Positions 1 to 19,369 of a stretch of DNA of 64,000 bases are shown here, piece after piece; position 1 is the first letter of the stretch; each line of letters begins with the position of its first letter. The stretch is from NCBI GenBank assembly GCA_963556495.2, contig OY747705.1:28448501-28512500 (forward strand), in the 5' to 3' direction. The stretch comes from Valencia hispanica. Its lineage: Eukaryota > Chordata > Actinopteri > Cyprinodontiformes > Valenciidae. The notes beneath the pieces are model-generated. The model was not told the origin of the DNA, searched no databases, and worked only from the letters and a program-made list of their open reading frames with translations. The position numbers and the translations under genes were made by a program.

Positions 1-24
1 TATTTACTGGAGATGTATGTGTAC

Positions 25-7103
<7,079 letters not shown>

Positions 7104-7379
7104 GTTGGACTCCTGGCACCAACCTCACATTCACCTGTCTTCACAGTAATGGGTGTACAGAATGAGCCAGGCCTAAAGATGAAACAGCAACAGTATAAAA
7201 TAAATCGGGCAAGGAGAGCTTTTTTTAAGAGAAGCAGCCAAGCCACAGCTCCGCTCAGAAAATCTGACGAAAGGACAGCTGTTAGTTGTTGACTGCACAA
7301 ATCTGGCCTTTGTGGAAGAGTGACCAGAAGAAAGCCATAAAAGTCTCCTTTTCAGTTTGGCACAGACCATGTAGACATG

Positions 7380-8050
7380 GCAAACATGTGGAAGAAGGGG
7401 TTCTTGTCAGATGAGACAAAAACTGAACATTTTTACCTACATGTTAAATCCTATTTATAGCTGACATTGAGTATCCCTCTGGGCATACCATCCTCACAAT
7501 GAAACATGGTGGTAGCAGCATCATGCTGTGGGAATGCTTTAGTTGCACAGCAACATCTAAGCTGGTCGTGTTGATAGGAATAAAAAGGGGGTTAAGACAA
7601 GGTAATCCTGGAAGAAAACCTGTAAGAAGCTGCAAAAGACTCACGACTTGGGTGGAGGTCCACCTTCCAGCAGGACCAACTCTAAACATACAGCCAGGAC
7701 AATAATAGACTGATTCTGATCAGTGTTTTTTTTTACCCTGATCCTTAGACATGTTTTTTTCCCTTCACCAACACACCTGAATTCAATGAATGGCTGATTA
7801 ACAGGCTTCTGCAGCAATTGGTGACATGCTGAGAAGGTAATGCAGTCATGTTACTCATGTTACTGAGTGTGGGTTGAGAAACACTGGATTAGATCAAAGC
7901 ATATTCACAAGTTAGAATGGCCTAATCAAAGTCTAGACATTTACTTAAGAATATGGGACATGATTGGAAGACTGCTTTTCACAGAGATTCTTTATCGAAT
8001 CTGATAGAGATTCAACTATTTTGCAAATAATTTCCAAGTTACTGTTGTAT
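7380..8050 (+). mobile_element. Tc1-type repeat interrupted by a small hAT-like repeat
   Basis: Contains GTGGTAGCAGCATCATGCTG, a hallmark of the non-autonomous Tc1-type repeats in this window. About 7721-7886 has hAT-like ends (CAGTGTTTTT at left, GAGAAACACTG at right) and splits the older element. No convincing 8-bp target duplication was found. Confidence 0.5.
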
Positions 8051-8059
8051 AATGATGGG

Positions 8060-9680
8060 TTGCTTTGTTAAGAAGCAAATAAATGAATACATTTAAGTAT
8101 ATTTTGTGTATAAAAATATTATTTTTTATTTACATAAACTTTTAAGATAAATACAAAAATATTCTTAAATTTGAAGTTTAGTTCTTACCAATCTTTTGGA
8201 AAAAGGCTGATTGTTAAGCAGGAAAAGGCTGAGAACAGTCCACTAAGGTGAGCAGGCTGAGGTGTAAAGGTCACTAAGGTCATGATGTTCATCAATCAAC
8301 AAACCAGATGTGGAAAAAAAATTCAAATACATTGTTTTTCAAGTTTTAGGTGAATGATGCCTTTCTACACTCACTGTCTGAATGAGGATTATCGTGTGCA
8401 GCATTCAAAAACAACCAGGACTTTCTGCTGTGTCTGCAGTTGCCACACTCACCTCTTTCTTCTCTCATTACTCTGTGAGGCGAAGACAAAGATGACCCCC
8501 AGTTCCTCCAGGAGCAGAGACACAGGTGGAAGACAAGGGGTGAAGGGGCCAAGTGGGTCCGCTTTTTGTTGCAAGTGAGCCAGGGGCGGGTCAGGTCCTT
8601 ATACCACAGGAAACTGACCCTTTCTGTTTACTCCAACAGGTTCAGTTCAGCCTCAGAAATCCCCGCTCAGCTCTCAGTCCATCCGTCCTGATCCTGTTCG
8701 GTCCCACCCAGGTGTACACAGGGGTTTCTTCTGTCACCTGTGATCTCCCATGGTTTGCAGGAAAATATGGAACACCTAAGCCATCATTATACCAAAACAG
8801 TGATAAAAATGTGGTAAAAAAAAAAACAAACTCAAACAGGTATCATTGAGTGGAGCTCCGTGCTTCTCTCTGAAGGGCAGCTTGTGCTCTATTGGCACAG
8901 TGACTGAGCAGCAGAGGAGGGGCGAAGCCTGCAGGAATTTGGCCTTTTTTATTCCCAGCTCTTGAAAAACCACCTGAGACTTTTCTCCAAGAAAACAGTT
9001 CTTCTGCAATCAGTTCAGATCACATTCAAACCCAGGATCCTCTTTACGGAATCTTATTTAATAAAACATTTACACCAATGTTTTTGTTAAGGGATAGTTT
9101 CTCCATCCTTCAAAAGAACAGTCTAAAAATAAGCAACGCTACCTAATCCCTCCCCCCTCCTTAGAATGTTTCTGCCTTAAAGTGGTTAAAACCACAAATG
9201 TGTCTTTGTGTGTGGACAAGCTTGAATGGCTTATCTTCAAACACAGAAACTCCCTTTAAAAGATCACCATTAAATTCTTCTGTTGCTGCATGAAAAGGTG
9301 TTGACAGATCACTGAGCTCACTGCTTCTGGGAGCCACTGCAGCTACATTTCAATAAATTAGATCAAAAAGGGAATTCATTTCAGTTACTCGGTTCACACA
9401 GTCAGACATATATATTATATAGGTTAATTACATTCTTTAATTTTTTCATGAATGTGGATTACAGTTAAACCCAACATTTTTTTTTAAAGAAATCTGAATA
9501 TTACTTTGGACCAACAAAAGTGATTTTATGGTCTGGTCTGTACATTCATGGCGAAGACTGCTGACTTGACAGATGTCCAGAAGACATTTGTTGGCACCCT
9601 CCACAAAGAGAGAAAGCCACAAAATGTCATTGTTAAAAAGCTGGTTGTTCACTAAATAGGGTATCCAAGCACATCAGAGG
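8060..9680. other. 5' flank of tmprss9, no gene recognised
   Basis: A possible non-coding first exon of tmprss9 ends at a minus-strand donor near 8452 (AGAAAGAG|gtgagtg), downstream of a modestly GC-rich stretch at 8450-8760. This is weak evidence. 8780-9680 shows nothing I can name. Confidence 0.3.
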
Positions 9681-9685
9681 AAAGT

Positions 9686-11000
9686 TATGTTTTATTGTTT
9701 TATTTGGATCCCCATCAGCTTCCACAACAGTGGTTGCTAGTCTTCCTGGGGTCCATAATATCAAAATACAATTAACAATACATATGATTAAACATACAAA
9801 CTTTTTCATTAGAATTTTCAAATCTGTAAAAACCACCCAATACCCGCTGCAAGATACACCCAAACAGGCAATGCAGTTCTGGAAAACACCAGGTCCCTCA
9901 TGCGACTGCAACAACATAGAAATAGACAGTACTTTCAATACAATAGTCTTTGTTTTATGGCCTTCTTAAAAAAATGTCTGATTTTGGATTTCCCTGACAC
10001 AACATGGGAGTAAATTCCACTCAGTAGTCCCTCTATATAGAATAGTTTTCTTCATAAAATTACTTCTAGGGCTTGGGACTATAACCATGTTGTTGCTAAC
10101 TTGGCATGTTACGTGCCCATGACATTATCCACTAAATAATATCCTTTCTTTAAAATGATGTGTATTATTAACCATGACCTTTTGGATAAACAGCAGAAGG
10201 CTTTATTTTGCCTTTGCCTCCACAGTTAACCAGGACAGTTTGAGATGCATCTCGTGCACATTGGTGCGAAAAGGACAGTGCAAAACTACTCTGGCTGCTC
10301 TGTTCTGGGCTTTTTTGAAGTTTTCTTAGATGTTTCTGGGTCGCGCCAGATCAAACTATTGGGCAATACTGTAAATGAGATAAAACAAGACTTTGAACAA
10401 CATTTTTCGTTGGACAATATGCAGAGCATTTTCTTGACAGAGAAATTCCCAGGCCCATCATACTGACCATATGGTCAATATGATCTGACCAGGATAATAA
10501 GTTATCTACTCTAATACCCAGCAGTTTGAATTTGGTGACCTCCTCCACCTTAGTATCCTCAATATGCAGATTAAGTGAGGTAATATTTGGTAATGTATAA
10601 CCAGTACAAAATGTCATACACTACGTTTTGAACATTTTTAATCCCAGTTAATTCTTTTTTTACCCAGACCACTACTGTGTTTAGCTCTTGCTGTAGACGT
10701 TCTGGTATTGTTGATGCTGCGATGAACAGAGTGACATCATCAGCATGCATTACAACACTAGCCTTTTCAACGACATATGGAAAGTCATTAATGTATATTG
10801 AAAATAAAAGCGGACCCAGACAGCTTTATTGCGATAGACCACATGATGCTGTTATACTATAGACTGCCGTTGAAAAAGACCTGCTGTGACCTATTTGAGA
10901 TGTAGGTATGCATCCAGGCCAATGCAGCTTGTGAAAAGCCATATGCTTTAAGTTTGGCAATAAGAATACCGTGGTTGATTCCACCAAAAGCTGCAGTAAA
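9686..11000 (-). mobile_element. Degenerate non-LTR retrotransposon (LINE), antisense, clade not assigned
   Basis: Minus-strand reading gives a reverse-transcriptase core in pieces: a GPLLFSIYINDFPYV-like stretch with HADDVTLFIAAS around 10690-10850, then LLGIRVDNLLSWSDHI near 10530 and SLVLSHLQYCPIV at 10355. The 3' end near 9690 carries TTTATTTGGATCCCCATC in plus orientation. Frames are broken throughout, so it is a dead copy. Confidence 0.65.
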
Positions 11001-11059
11001 GTCCAAAAACATGTGGAAGGAAAAAGGGAGAAAAAAAATACAGAAGCAATAAGTATAAC

Positions 11060-11232
11060 CAAGTATACCATTTTTAATAACTGCACAGTATTTTGGTGTT
11101 TTATTGTCCTTACTTTACATAGTTTTGTTTTTTATATTTTCTTGTGTAAATCTAAATGCTTCAATTACCTGTCAAATTTCTTGCTGTTACACCTGAATTT
11201 CTACTCTGTGGGACAATAAAGGTTTCCTTTCT
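11060..11232 (+). repeat. LINE 3'-end fragment
   Basis: Ends CTGTGGGACAATAAAGGTTT, a common 3' terminus of fish LINEs. No coding capacity. Butts against the antisense LINE remnant at 9.7-11.0 kb. Confidence 0.4.
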
Positions 11233-12342
11233 TCTATAACTGAGTATGAAGTCTATTCAAGTTAGGAGGAGAGTCATAAGAAGTGGGTCTTTCAAGAGTC
11301 AAAGAGAGTCAGTAGATGGGCTACAACTGTTTGTGTTCTTAGGGTTAAGCCCTTTCTTAACAGAGACATGGGAATTGTCTTACCTAGGCTAAGGAAAAAA
11401 GGGACTTGACTGTTCCCCAGTTTTCTAAAGTCCTCTTTAAATTAAAATTTTGAATTATTTTTGGGGAATGAAGGCTTCGGAGTCTGGAAAGAGAATGGAG
11501 AAGCACAAAATCAAAGTAGTTTAAGCCAAGTGTGAAGTTTGAACAGTCAGTGATGATTCTGGGAGCCGTATAATCTGCTGGTAGTGATTATACGGCTGTT
11601 TGTCCTCTTTATTTTGTCCAGTCATCCATAAGGGAAATGTAATTTACTTTATGCTTCCCTCTTTTTTCCAGTAGGACCTGACAGCTGCCCACACTGCCAG
11701 AGGTACCAATACCTGCTCCAATGACACTGCTATCACTGTGTTTCACTGACTTTAACCCTATTAGAGAGTCTATAAGGCTTTGTCAACAGGAAGATGAGAG
11801 GCACCAGAACCAACGATGTAAAAGGGACCAAAGGCAGGTATTAAAGCCACCGGTTTCCTTGACACCCCAGCAGTGCCACAGGCTGATCTCCTGCATGCAG
11901 TAACTGATGCAGAAGTAGCCAAGAGCAAGTTGAGCACTTCTACGTTAAGTAGACAACATTCTAAGTTATTAAAATGGACGTGTACAAACATATACATCTG
12001 AGCCCTTCTTCAGTATACAGGTACATAACAGAAAAGTGACTTACAACATCCAGCATATATTAGATTTTTCACTTTATTTTTCTTATTAAAAAAAAATTAT
12101 AAAAGATACTACAGATAAGAAAATTGTCACCTTAACACTTCCCAGACTTTTGGGGTCTTTACAAACAAAACTTTTCAACATTTCCACACCACAAAAAAGT
12201 AGGAGGTGAAGTGCATTTGATTCATTTTGCTGCTGATAATAAACTTAAGTCAACAGGTTTGTTTTGTGAACTAGAACTGTCCATTAATGGGCAAAAAAGA
12301 AAGACTCAAACAAAAACAGATCAAAAATGTGCCATTGAGTAG
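11233..12342. other. Intergenic DNA between tmprss9 flank and lsm7 3' end
   Basis: No exon-like or repeat structure that I can name. The final 270 nt probably are the lsm7 3' UTR. Confidence 0.4.
12073..12078 (-). terminator. Candidate poly(A) signal for lsm7
   Basis: AATAAA on the minus strand about 265 nt past the lsm7 stop codon. It is the first perfect hexamer I found downstream. The position is plausible but no transcript evidence exists here. Confidence 0.3.
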
Positions 12343-13445
12343 CTAGCCATCCTGCTGCTGTATGAAGGGGTTTGGTATGGCCTCCATGCCATCCTGAGGA
12401 CAGATCAGCACTACGGAGGTTCCTCTGCAGACCACCAACCCCAACTGCCGAGTGTCTTCTGTCAGCTTCAGCTGGTCATCTGGATCTGCACACAGATTCA
12501 CACAAAGTTCAGACCGCATGTATAACATTAATTAAGATGTTGCAGTCAGGCAATTAGTTCTGTTTCCATCAAGTTTCTATTCAAATATGCATTGAGAGGT
12601 TTTATGTCAAAGATCAGATTTTAACAGGTTTTCAGTTGCACACTCTTTTGGGGAGACACTTTTTGCAAAGAAGTAGGAGAACCAAAGTGGAACATGAAAA
12701 CAAGCATGAAAACACACAAAAGGAGATCTGATGCAGTTCACTTCATCCTCCAGCAGCAATCACACACAGACCAGCATCACGGTTGATGGCAACACTTCCT
12801 TTTTTAACACTGTCTGCATATCGGTAACCTTTTTAGTCCTGGATGCAGAGAGGAACAGATGTGTAATGTTGGGTTGAGGATGAGATAAAGTGATAGCAAC
12901 CCTCTGGTGATGCTAACAACTCACATTTTGAAATCAAGTCTTCAAACATGTCCACTTACCGCGCATGTACTCGATCGTGCCGTCCAGCACCAAATTTAGC
13001 AGAGGGTCAAACCCTTTCAGGACTCCGCTGGCTGAGAAACAAAGAGCCAGCACTCGGTGTATTTATCACTTCAGACAATTTCTTTAGCTCACTCGCACAT
13101 ATAAGCCACCTACCCTCTCTTCCTCCTTGGAACTTCACACGAATCGTCTTGTCGATGTATTTAGACAAGTCGAAGATGCTTTCCTTCTTCTTCTTCTCTT
13201 TGTCCTGCAGAAAGAGTTGTTTTAAAATCAGAAAACGCTCACAAGCGACACCGATTAGCATGGGGATAGCTTGCTTAACAGAGGTAATCTTTAATCTAGC
13301 CAAAACAGCTGCATCTTTACATTGGAAAACCCGTTCTTCATCTCAACACGCGTACAGATGAGCTATAAATCTAAAAAGGGTCTATCATATGAGAGAATTA
13401 ATAAATGTTTGAATGAAATCAAATGTGCGACGAACTCACCCCCAT
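12343..13445 (-). CDS. lsm7: U6 snRNA-associated Sm-like protein LSm7
   Basis: Subunit of the heptameric LSM rings: LSM2-8 binds the U6 snRNA 3' oligo(U) in the nucleus, and LSM1-7 acts with decapping factors in cytoplasmic mRNA decay. Four coding exons, all in phase: 13440-13445 (ATG GGG only), 13114-13204, 12960-13031 and 12343-12485 with TAG at 12343-12345. They sum to 312 nt, 103 aa, the usual LSm7 length. Visible hallmarks are the lysine-rich start (DKEKKKKESIFDLSKYID), Sm1 (KTIRVKFQGGREASGVLKGF, DPLLNLVLDGTIEY) and Sm2 (LGLVVCRGTSVVLICPQDGM), then the PNPFIQQQ tail. The first coding exon holds only two codons, so ORF finders miss the true start. It is divergent from the BTB-Kelch gene, with ATGs 570 bp apart. 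Family assignment is essentially certain. Confidence 0.96.
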
Positions 13446-13550
13446 GTTAGCTACGTGACACGGAAGTTAAATCTTACTCCTGGAACGTAAGACCAATCAA
13501 ATCGCTTAGCATCATTGGATGACGTCATTGGGTTTGTACACTTCCAACTC

Positions 13551-13552
<2 letters not shown>

Positions 13553-13605
<53 letters not shown>
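13553..13605. repeat. (TA)n microsatellite between lsm7 and the BTB-Kelch gene
   Basis: About 50 bp of alternating TA in the 570-bp divergent intergenic region. Not coding; the Tyr-Ile ORF across it is an artefact. Confidence 0.9.
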
Positions 13606-13608
<3 letters not shown>

Positions 13609-13934
13609 GTGTATATATATACAATACTGGCATGTACACACCACAAGCTATATTGCATTGAACTGTCACTCTAACAATTAATGATTTCAATAAAAAAGGT
13701 TCTTTTTAAATTGCACTATGAATATATACATATATATGTATGTATGTTATGTTGTTAAACCATGAAAATATGTGGTAATAATGTAATATGTTGTTCAACT
13801 GTGAATACGTTATTGTTATAACAAATTTTTTACAATCTTTCAAGATAAAGTACCTCTGTTTTCTCTATTTTTTTCCTCTGTTTTCCTCTGTTGGTGGGGT
13901 GGCAACCCTTCCGGATCAGTCATAGGGCAGAGTC

Positions 13935-13944
13935 TATTTATAAA
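13935..13944 (+). promoter_or_regulatory. TATA-like box upstream of the BTB-Kelch gene
   Basis: TATTTATAAA lies about 72 bp before the chosen ATG at 14016, a normal distance for a TATA box with a short 5' UTR. Function is inferred from sequence only. Confidence 0.35.
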
Positions 13945-14015
13945 CTTCAACTGAGAACCAGTTGGTCTGTTGGGTTGTGAAGTACGACACAGATATTAGA
14001 TTTGGCTGTGTTGAC

Positions 14016-16633
14016 ATGGCTGGAAGAGCTGACAATGAGCAGAAGTCTCAGAGCTGTAGACCGAATCGTCAACCTGAAGACAAAACCGAGCAGGATGAAT
14101 CTGCCCTTTGTGTGGAAGCTTCAGAGCCTGACACAAACCCTGATGCTACCCTACGGGTGGAAGGAGAGAGCTTTTATGTCAGCCGACACCATATGGCGCT
14201 CCAGAGTCCTTACTTCAGGGCTCTGTTTTTTGGCTGTGGCTTGGAAAGCCACAAAAGGCGTGTGGAGATTAAAGGGTTGGATCTGCAGTTCTTTAAGGTC
14301 TTGATGGAGTATAGCGAGAGACCCAGACTGGCTCTGAGCAGAGAAAATGTTCTGGGAATACTGGAGACAGCAGACTTCTTACAGATGGAGCGACCCAGGC
14401 TGCTGTGCTGCAAGTTCCTCGAGCGTGAGCTGCACCTTAGCAACTGCTTGGGAATGATGGCCTATGCCTGGCAGTTTGGTTGTACTCAGCTGTATACTGC
14501 AGCACGACAGGTGGCGCTCACACACTTCTCCGCAATTTCATCCCAAGAAGACTTCCTGTGCCTTTCCAAGGAGACAGTAGCAGACCTTCTTGCCAGCGAT
14601 GAACTGGCCATCTTCAAAGACGATCAGGCCCTGGAGGCCACCATAAACTGGGTGTCAGCTGACCCTAAACGAGAGGAACATTTCCTAGAGCTTATTGAGC
14701 TGGTGAGACCGGAGTCTCTCTCTTTATCTTTTCTTTCTAAACTTTTAAGCACAATGAAAAGCTCTGACCCCAAGGCCAGGCTCATCAGCAAGCTCAATGA
14801 ACATTTCCCAGCTTCCTGGTCGGTTGGAAGGTCAATGAGGAGAACCAGAGCCAGAGAGACTTTGTATGTCCTAGGTGGACCTCATGATAAGGCAGAACAG
14901 GCACTGTATCAGTTTCACCCTCAGAGTGGTAGATGGCAGAGCTGCTCACCTCTACAGAGGAAGAACCTAACTCAGTATTCTGTCGCAGCAGTGGGTAATG
15001 TCTGTGTGACAAAATTATAATGATGACTGTTTTCTTGATGACGAGTACACTGAAATTAAGGCCTAATATTAATAACATGTACAGTGCCTTCCAAAGGTTT
15101 TAATGGATCTGGACCCGTGTCACTTTTTCTCACACTGCAAACTTCAGTGCATGTCACTGAGATTGTGTCTGATAGAGCAACACAGGGTTGTGCATGATTA
15201 TGAAGTGGAGGGATAGATGGTTTATTTATACAACTAATACTTTGTAGAACCACCTTTGGCAGCATTATCAGCTGCGGGTCTTGTAGGGAATGTCCTTACT
15301 AGTATTGCACACGTAGAGAGTAAAATTATTGCTTATTCTTCTTTGCAAATAGCCTTCATCAGTCAAACTGGACCTCAGGCTCTTAGAGAACAGATGGATC
15401 TATACTGAGATCAAATGACACACAGGTGGACTCTATTTACTCCGTAGAGGATTTCTGAAGAGAACTGATTGGATTTTAGGTATTAGAGTAATAGGGGGTT
15501 GAATACAAATGTATGACACACTTTGGAAGCCGTTTTACATTTTCTTTCAACTTCAGAATTATACGCTATTTGGTGTTGGTTTATCAGATTAAGCCACAAT
15601 CGAGACATTTGAAGTTTTCGGTTTCTAAAGACAAAATGTAAAAATGTTTGAGGGGTATGAATACTTCTGCAAGGCACCGAAAAGAAAGAGTGAATTTAGT
15701 TATCTGTTTTTATTCTATTACATGAATTATATAAAAGTATATGACAGTAATCTTTTCCTCTGTGATTTTTGCTGATATATTTTCAAATTTTCTTAGGTGA
15801 AAATGTGGTCGTGACAGGTGGCTACTTCAGAGATGTGCTGTGGTTCAGTGTGGATTGGGTCAGGATATACGAATGTGGGAACCAGCGATGGCTGGATGGC
15901 CCGGCCATGCAGAAGTCCAGACACAGTCACTGCTCCATTGGGCTGGATCCAGCTCTGTATGTCCTGGGCGGCAGTATGGATGAAGGCCTCGTGGATGACG
16001 TTGAGAGGCTGGTCCTGGGGTCAGAGGAGGGCTGGGAGGGCATGAGCCCCATGGTGAGGGCAGTGGAGAGGGCGGCCACTGCTGCACTGGGAAAGTGTAT
16101 TTATGTTGCATGTGGTCTAGATGAAAATGGGGATGTGTATGCAGGAATTCAGAGATACGTGGTGAAGGAGGATCAGTGGGATGTGGTCTCCTATTCTCCG
16201 TTTCCACGGTGAGTAAACGTAACTTGTCAGTTTATGTTTCTCATGTTGCTGAACTAAAATGATCAAAGAAGAAAAAAAAATTCAAACAAGAATAAAGTGT
16301 TTTATTTGGATTGTTAAACTCTCTTTCAGTTATGACCTGGTTGCCACTGAGCTCAATGGTGCCCTCTACTTGTTTGGAGGCCAAGCCCTGCGTTTTGACA
16401 TGGAGACTGATGAATGGACAGCGCTCGAAGAAGAATGTCTGGAGAGAACGTTTTTTTGTGGCTGCACCAACGTCAGTGGCCAGATCTATCTGGTCAGTGA
16501 GAGGAAAAGTAATAAAGCATTCCCAAACATGGTGTTGTTAGACCCGTACATAGACACTTGCATTCAGATAGACGATGCTGTACCTTGCCCCATGCCACTT
16601 AGAGGATGTGTCACCATGAGGATGGTGACATAA
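14016..16633 (+). CDS. BTB-BACK-Kelch protein (KLHL family, paralogue unassigned)
   Basis: Family role: many KLHL proteins bind Cullin-3 through BTB/BACK and recruit substrates through the Kelch propeller. Three exons join in phase: 14016-14994 (ends G|gtaatg), 15797-16208 (ends CG|gtgagt), 16330-16633 with TAA, giving 564 aa. BTB about aa 45-140 (TLRVEGESFYVSRHHMALQS, YFRALF), BACK about 150-255 (AWQFGCTQLYTAARQ, DDQALEATINWV), then Kelch repeats from about aa 280 (YVLGG, VVVTGGYF, YVLGGSMDEG, LYLFGGQAL) that are short and divergent. The open frame extends upstream to 13962 without ATG, so 14016, inside GTTGACATGG, is the first ATG. Intron 1 holds a complete non-autonomous Tc1-type element. 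I do not recognise the paralogue; naming one would be guessing. It is divergent from lsm7. Confidence 0.85.
15080..15679. mobile_element. Complete non-autonomous Tc1-type element in intron 1 of the BTB-Kelch gene
   Basis: Starts at TA with CAGTGCCTTCCAAAGG and ends with the inverted counterpart ACTTCTGCAAGGCAC. About 600 bp, no open transposase. Internal motifs match the other copies in the window. It lies wholly within the intron 14995-15796. Confidence 0.65.
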
Positions 16634-16646
16634 TTTAAACTTTTTA

Positions 16647-16652
16647 AATAAA
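16647..16652 (+). terminator. Poly(A) signal of the BTB-Kelch gene
   Basis: A perfect AATAAA begins 14 nt after the TAA stop. If used, the 3' UTR would be only about 30-45 nt. Alternative signals further down cannot be excluded. Confidence 0.45.
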
Positions 16653-16689
16653 ATGCAACATTTGAAATATTTATTTTGTAAACTGAACT

Positions 16690-17300
16690 AAAAGTGCTTT
16701 ATATTAAAGAACCTTGCAGAAATCTTCATTCTGCTGAATCTCTTTTCATTTTGTCACATTCTAACAAACTTCTGTTTGTTTTTTTTTATTCCATCTGATA
16801 GACCAACACAAAGCAGCAAAAACAGTGAAACAGAAATTATACTTTTTTTTTCAAACCTTTTAAAATCTGAAGAGTTGGGTATGCATTTGCACTCTCCCCA
16901 GGCCCCGATCAATAATTGTTAGAATTGCCTTTCAATGCAATTGCAGCTTATGGTATGTACATAACAATAGTTTTGCCATTCTTTGCGAAATAGCTCAAGC
17001 TATTTGACTAGACCATTCTAACACATTTCTTTAGTTTAAACTATTACATTGCACAATGTAAGCTGTGGGGTGCTGTTCTGCTAAAGAATGAACTGAACCT
17101 ACCAACTCTTAACACCTTTCCTGTCCCTGCTGAAGAAAAGCATCCACACAGAATGATGCTGCCACCAGTTTGGTTTACTGTGTGGATGGTATATTCAGGT
17201 TGATGGATAGTGTTAGTAATCCACCACACACACCGCACTGTGGTTAAGCCCCTTTCTTCATGTTTGCTGTGCCCCCCCCTAGATGGTCAGTGAAAAACTT
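16690..17300. repeat. Tc1-type non-autonomous repeat fragment
   Basis: Contains TTTTGTCACATTCTAACAAA, CATCCACACAGAATGATGCT and GCCACCAGTTTGG, which are internal motifs of the same repeat family. Downstream of the BTB-Kelch gene. Confidence 0.45.
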
Positions 17301-19369
17301 TAAAAAGGACACTCTAAGGCACTTGGATCAGAACTTTTTCTCTCTACGGGCTTTAATGTCTTCTTATTCTGAGTCTTCCATAAAGGTCAGCTTTGTAATT
17401 AACGACTAATAGCGGTCATTAATATTTAATTTCCCTCTTGGATCAGAAAAGTATTTTTGAATTGAATGTAAATTGAACAGATGCTCTTACCTTTGAATCT
17501 CGGCAGCTCCTCCAGAGTTACGATGGGCTACTTGAATGCTGTCGTGATTAATGCTCTTCTTGTTCAGCCCTGTCAGTTAGGGTGACTTTGTGATTGAGCT
17601 GTACTTTTTCGATGTTTAGATGATGGATTGAACAGAACTCTGTGAGATGTTAAAATTTTGGGGTATTGTTTCACAACCTTACACGGCTCTCTAAAATTTT
17701 CTCCCATGCCTTTTGGTCACTAATGTCCTCTAACTAACTTCTTTAATAATGTATAATTAAGTGATTTTTGAATGCAGTTGGTTGCTCTGGGTTTTTCTCA
17801 ACAGTATCAAAGTAAAAGTAACAGAATAGAAACGCATGCACCACTTTTCATCTCTTTTCATTCATTTCATTTTCTTTAAAATCAGATAAATGAAAAGATT
17901 TGCTGATTTCATTGGTAACTTATTAAATATGGATCATTTATTAAATGTAAATTTTTAACAAGTCACTCAGTAAACAAAACATCTATGTGCACTCACTACA
18001 GAACAGTCAAGTGTGACTGCTTTATAAATGTATTAAAACAAGTGTAATAATATTCAATAGGATTTCAACACAGGTATGTTATTTAGTGAATCAGCCCTTT
18101 TTATTTTAGCCCTCCCATAATATTTACACTCTATCTACAAGTGTCAGATGCCGTAGAAAAGCAGTAGTTGTGCCATGTGTGCACAGAGACAGCAGCCAGT
18201 CACTTAAGTGAGAGCTCCAGTGAACACACAGAGGGTCAGTGAATGACAAAGTCAGTGCTTGTCTGCAGCAGTGAAGACACTGCCTTGTGCAATTTACTGG
18301 AGAAATGCATGCTGGCTTCTATCAGCAAGCTACTTTTACCAAATTTGCCACATATAAGAAAACACTTCTCTTTATTTGAGACATTAAACTACTATATTGG
18401 GATGTGAATGTCTCTATGTGGACACATTTTCTATGCAGTACAGAAGACATATTGACCAGTGGCATCACTCACAGTTGCATGTTTGTCCAATAAAAGTAAA
18501 AGCACCAGTACAAAGACTTCATACATATTTCTTGTGGTAAATTTGTGTAAAACATTTGCCTTGCCTAAAACTAGCAGCTTAAGGAGGAAAGCAAAATGCC
18601 AGTAGCTTAAACTGGAACTGGAAAACTCAACATTGATTCCTCAGAAAAACAAACAAACAAAAAAACACAAATATGGATGAAGTAAACATCATCAGAAGCA
18701 GTACAATTTCCGATAAAATTATCATACAGTTTTCGATAAAATTATCATACAGTCACAAAAAAACCCTCTTGATAAGTACATATCCTTTCTTAAACACCAG
18801 GGGGCGCCATATGTCTAGTAAGCGAATAGAAACTTATGGAAGTAAATCAAATGTTACTTTAAGTGGTTTCCAAAGAGCTTCCCAGGACGAGTATTATATT
18901 TTTAAAATGTACAACAAACTATAAAGATGTGGAGGAGAATTAAAATAAAATCAATCCTTACATTTGTTCCAGTTAAATATAAATCAAAAATTTTATGACA
19001 CCTACAAATTTCATGTAAAACATTCAGTGCTTAAAAAATAAGGAAGAAAAAAGGATCTCTTTCCTTAAGATATTTACAAACAAATTATCACAATAAAATA
19101 AAAATATAGAACATAAATACAAACGATGTACGAACTACAACTAGACATGAAATACATCTTACGGTTTCTAGTTTTGTCTGGTTTATTAGCTGTCTGATTA
19201 TGCTTCCTGGTTGTAAAAGCTCTACAATCATCTGTGCTTTGATGCTCTATTATTCCATGAAGAAAAGGAAGGCCTACCCTTACCTGAAATTGTTAATAAA
19301 CGGTGCTGGATGCAGAAGCACACAAAGGATTGAGTTTATCTCCAGTAAGCAGAATGGGAGGAAAGTCCA
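17301..19369. other. Intergenic region between convergent 3' ends
   Basis: Lies between the end of the BTB-Kelch gene (plus) and cers4 (minus). About 17340-17860 may be further degenerate repeat. The last few hundred bases are the likely cers4 3' UTR. No coding exon recognised. Confidence 0.4.
19182..19187 (-). terminator. Candidate poly(A) signal for cers4
   Basis: Minus-strand AATAAA about 185 nt after the cers4 stop codon. The flank further down (to about 18370) has more copies in AT-rich DNA, so the one actually used is uncertain. Confidence 0.3.

Noticed and set aside
8346..8552. Minus-strand ORF as a coding first exon of tmprss9
   Set aside because: Joining it to the exon containing the TM segment puts that exon out of frame; at most it is a 5' UTR exon.
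10351..10617. Short minus-strand ORF as a possible host gene
   Set aside because: It is the thumb-side part of a broken LINE reverse transcriptase.
13451..13690. Minus-strand ORF upstream of lsm7 with Tyr-Ile repeats
   Set aside because: Same artefact from a second TA microsatellite; no splice or start evidence.
15818..16207. Alternative-frame ORFs over BTB-Kelch exon 2
   Set aside because: Shadows of the coding exon, which has clear Kelch motifs in the chosen frame.
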